7,278 nt of DNA, taken from contig DHYT01000213.1 of the NCBI GenBank assembly GCA_002415465.1, positions 2,278 through 9,555 on the forward strand, given 5' to 3'. The translations under genes were made by a program, and so were the position numbers. Shown here one piece after another: positions 6,443 through 7,278 of the stretch (its first letter is position 1; the number at the start of each line of letters is the position of its first letter). Under the pieces are notes generated by a model. The model saw only the letters and a program-made list of their open reading frames with translations, was not told the DNA's origin and searched no databases. The stretch is from Desulfobulbaceae bacterium UBA5123. GTDB taxonomy: Bacteria; Desulfobacterota; Desulfobulbia; Desulfobulbales; UBA5123.

Positions 6443-7278
6443 AGCGGTCGATCTCGGGAATAACCAGATCCAGACTGCCCATGAAGGCGACGGCATCAGC
6501 CACCGTTACCCCACGAGCCACCTCGGCCAACAGACTCAGGTTGGAAAAGGTCGGTGAACGCAGCTTCAGCCGGTACGGGGTATTGGTCCCGTCACTCACC
6601 ACCCGCACCCCGAAGCTGCCTCGCGCAGCCTCGACGGCATGGTAGTAATCCCCCTTGGGCGGCTTGAGCGCCTTGGGCACCTTTTCAGCCATCACCGGAC
6701 CGTCGGGAAGCCGGCTTACAGCTTGCTCGACAATCCGCAGCGACTGCTCGATCTCGTCCATCCGCACCATGTACCGTGCCATGGAATCCCCCTCGGTATA
6801 GACGGGGATATCGAAATCAAACTCCGGATAAACCGAGTACGGTTCGTTCTTGCGGACGTCGAAATTGATGCCGGAGCCGCGCGCCACCGGCCCGGTGACC
6901 CCGTAGCGGCGGCACATGTCGGCATCGATGATGCCGATCCCCTTCAGCCGCTCCATGAGGATGATATTCTTGGTGACCAGGGTATGATACATGGGCAGCC
7001 GCGACCACATCCTGGCGACAAACGCCTTTACATCGCCGATAAACCGCTCATCGACATCGTTGTACAGGCCGCCGAAGCGGAAATAACAGTAGGTCAACCG
7101 CGAGCCGGTCACCCGCTCCAGCATGTCGAGAATCTTCTCGCGATCGTCAAAGGCGTAGAGAAGCGGCGTAAAGCCGCCGAGGTCCAGCAGGTAGGCGCCC
7201 ATCCAGAGCAGATGGCTGGAGATGCGATTCAGCTCAACGGTCATCACCCGGATATACTCGGCCCGCTCCGGCACCTCG
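6441..7278 (-). CDS. nuoD: NADH-quinone oxidoreductase subunit D (NuoD), 5' part missing
   Basis: This is the large quinone-site subunit of the complex I peripheral arm, related to the large subunit of NiFe hydrogenases. The visible C-terminal 278 codons begin with EVPERAEYIRV and ELNRISSHLLWMGAYLLDLG, classic NuoD sequence. Then come the GVTGPVARGSGINFDVR segment, the TPYRLKLRSPTFSNLSLL motif and the ending MGSLDLVIPEIDR. That ending is at the place where hydrogenases have their second CxxC, so no NiFe ligands are present here and this is a true quinone oxidoreductase subunit. The family is about 390-410 residues, so roughly 110-130 N-terminal residues are off the window, including the quinone-contacting His and Tyr. 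Whether it is a separate NuoD or part of a NuoC-NuoD fusion cannot be seen. The GTG at 7274 that could be read as a start is the internal Val of EVPERAEY. nuoH follows after 10 bp, with no nuoEFG between. Confidence 0.96.
   Translation of the reverse strand, partial: EVPERAEYIRVMTVELNRISSHLLWMGAYLLDLGGFTPLLYAFDDREKILDMLERVTGSRLTYCYFRFGGLYNDVDERFIGDVKAFVARMWSRLPMYHTLVTKNIILMERLKGIGIIDADMCRRYGVTGPVARGSGINFDVRKNEPYSVYPEFDFDIPVYTEGDSMARYMVRMDEIEQSLRIVEQAVSRLPDGPVMAEKVPKALKPPKGDYYHAVEAARGSFGVRVVSDGTNTPYRLKLRSPTFSNLSLLAEVARGVTVADAVAFMGSLDLVIPEIDR

Noticed and set aside
5597..6463. Plus-strand open frame of 288 codons over nuoH
   Set aside because: It is an antisense shadow with His/Asp/Gln-rich composition and no recognisable motif; nuoH on the other strand is unambiguous.
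6431..6496. 22-codon N-terminal extension of nuoH into nuoD
   Set aside because: The perfect AAGGAG and the family-typical N-terminus both support the ATG at 6430, and the extension has no ribosome-binding site.
6441..7278. Possibility that the large subunit is a NiFe hydrogenase and the operon a group 4 hydrogenase with Mrp-type subunits
   Set aside because: The C-terminus ends in PEIDR where the hydrogenase CxxC ligands would be, and nuoH, nuoI, nuoJ and nuoK are all true complex I subunits.

Overview
All of this window is coding or near-coding sequence on the minus strand. It is one tightly packed operon for the membrane arm and quinone module of a complex I (NADH:quinone oxidoreductase family) enzyme. 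Transcription runs from the high-coordinate end to the low-coordinate end: nuoD (5' end cut off), nuoH, nuoI, nuoJ, nuoK, an MrpD-type antiporter subunit, an 83-residue two-helix membrane protein, a second antiporter-type subunit with a NuoL-like tail, and nuoM (3' end cut off). Most junctions are 4-8 bp overlaps or gaps under 30 bp. The only real spacer is 83 bp, between nuoK and the first antiporter gene. I see no tRNA, rRNA, CRISPR array, mobile element, promoter or rho-independent terminator.

The base composition is GC-rich (roughly 60% by eye). nuoD runs directly into nuoH with no nuoE, nuoF or nuoG between them, as in '11-subunit' complex I operons. Together with the MrpD-type genes, this suggests a Gram-negative anaerobe or facultative anaerobe. 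A sulfur- or sulfate-metabolising Desulfobacterota (former Deltaproteobacteria) is my best guess, from gene order and memory only; no taxonomic marker is present.

The genes make sense as one machine. NuoD and NuoI carry electrons to quinone at the membrane interface, with cluster ligands visible in NuoI. NuoH, NuoJ and NuoK form the proximal proton-path segment and keep their key acidic residues. The antiporter-like subunits then form the pumping arm. The unusual part is 555-4052. Between nuoK and nuoM, where one NuoL is expected, there are two antiporter-type subunits (490 and 594 residues) with a small 2-TM protein gene between them. The 490-residue subunit keeps the TM7 lysine used in proton transfer. 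The 594-residue subunit has asparagine at that position (N199) yet carries the long C-terminal tail and final helix typical of NuoL. If a NuoN follows beyond the window, the complex could have four antiporter-like subunits instead of three.
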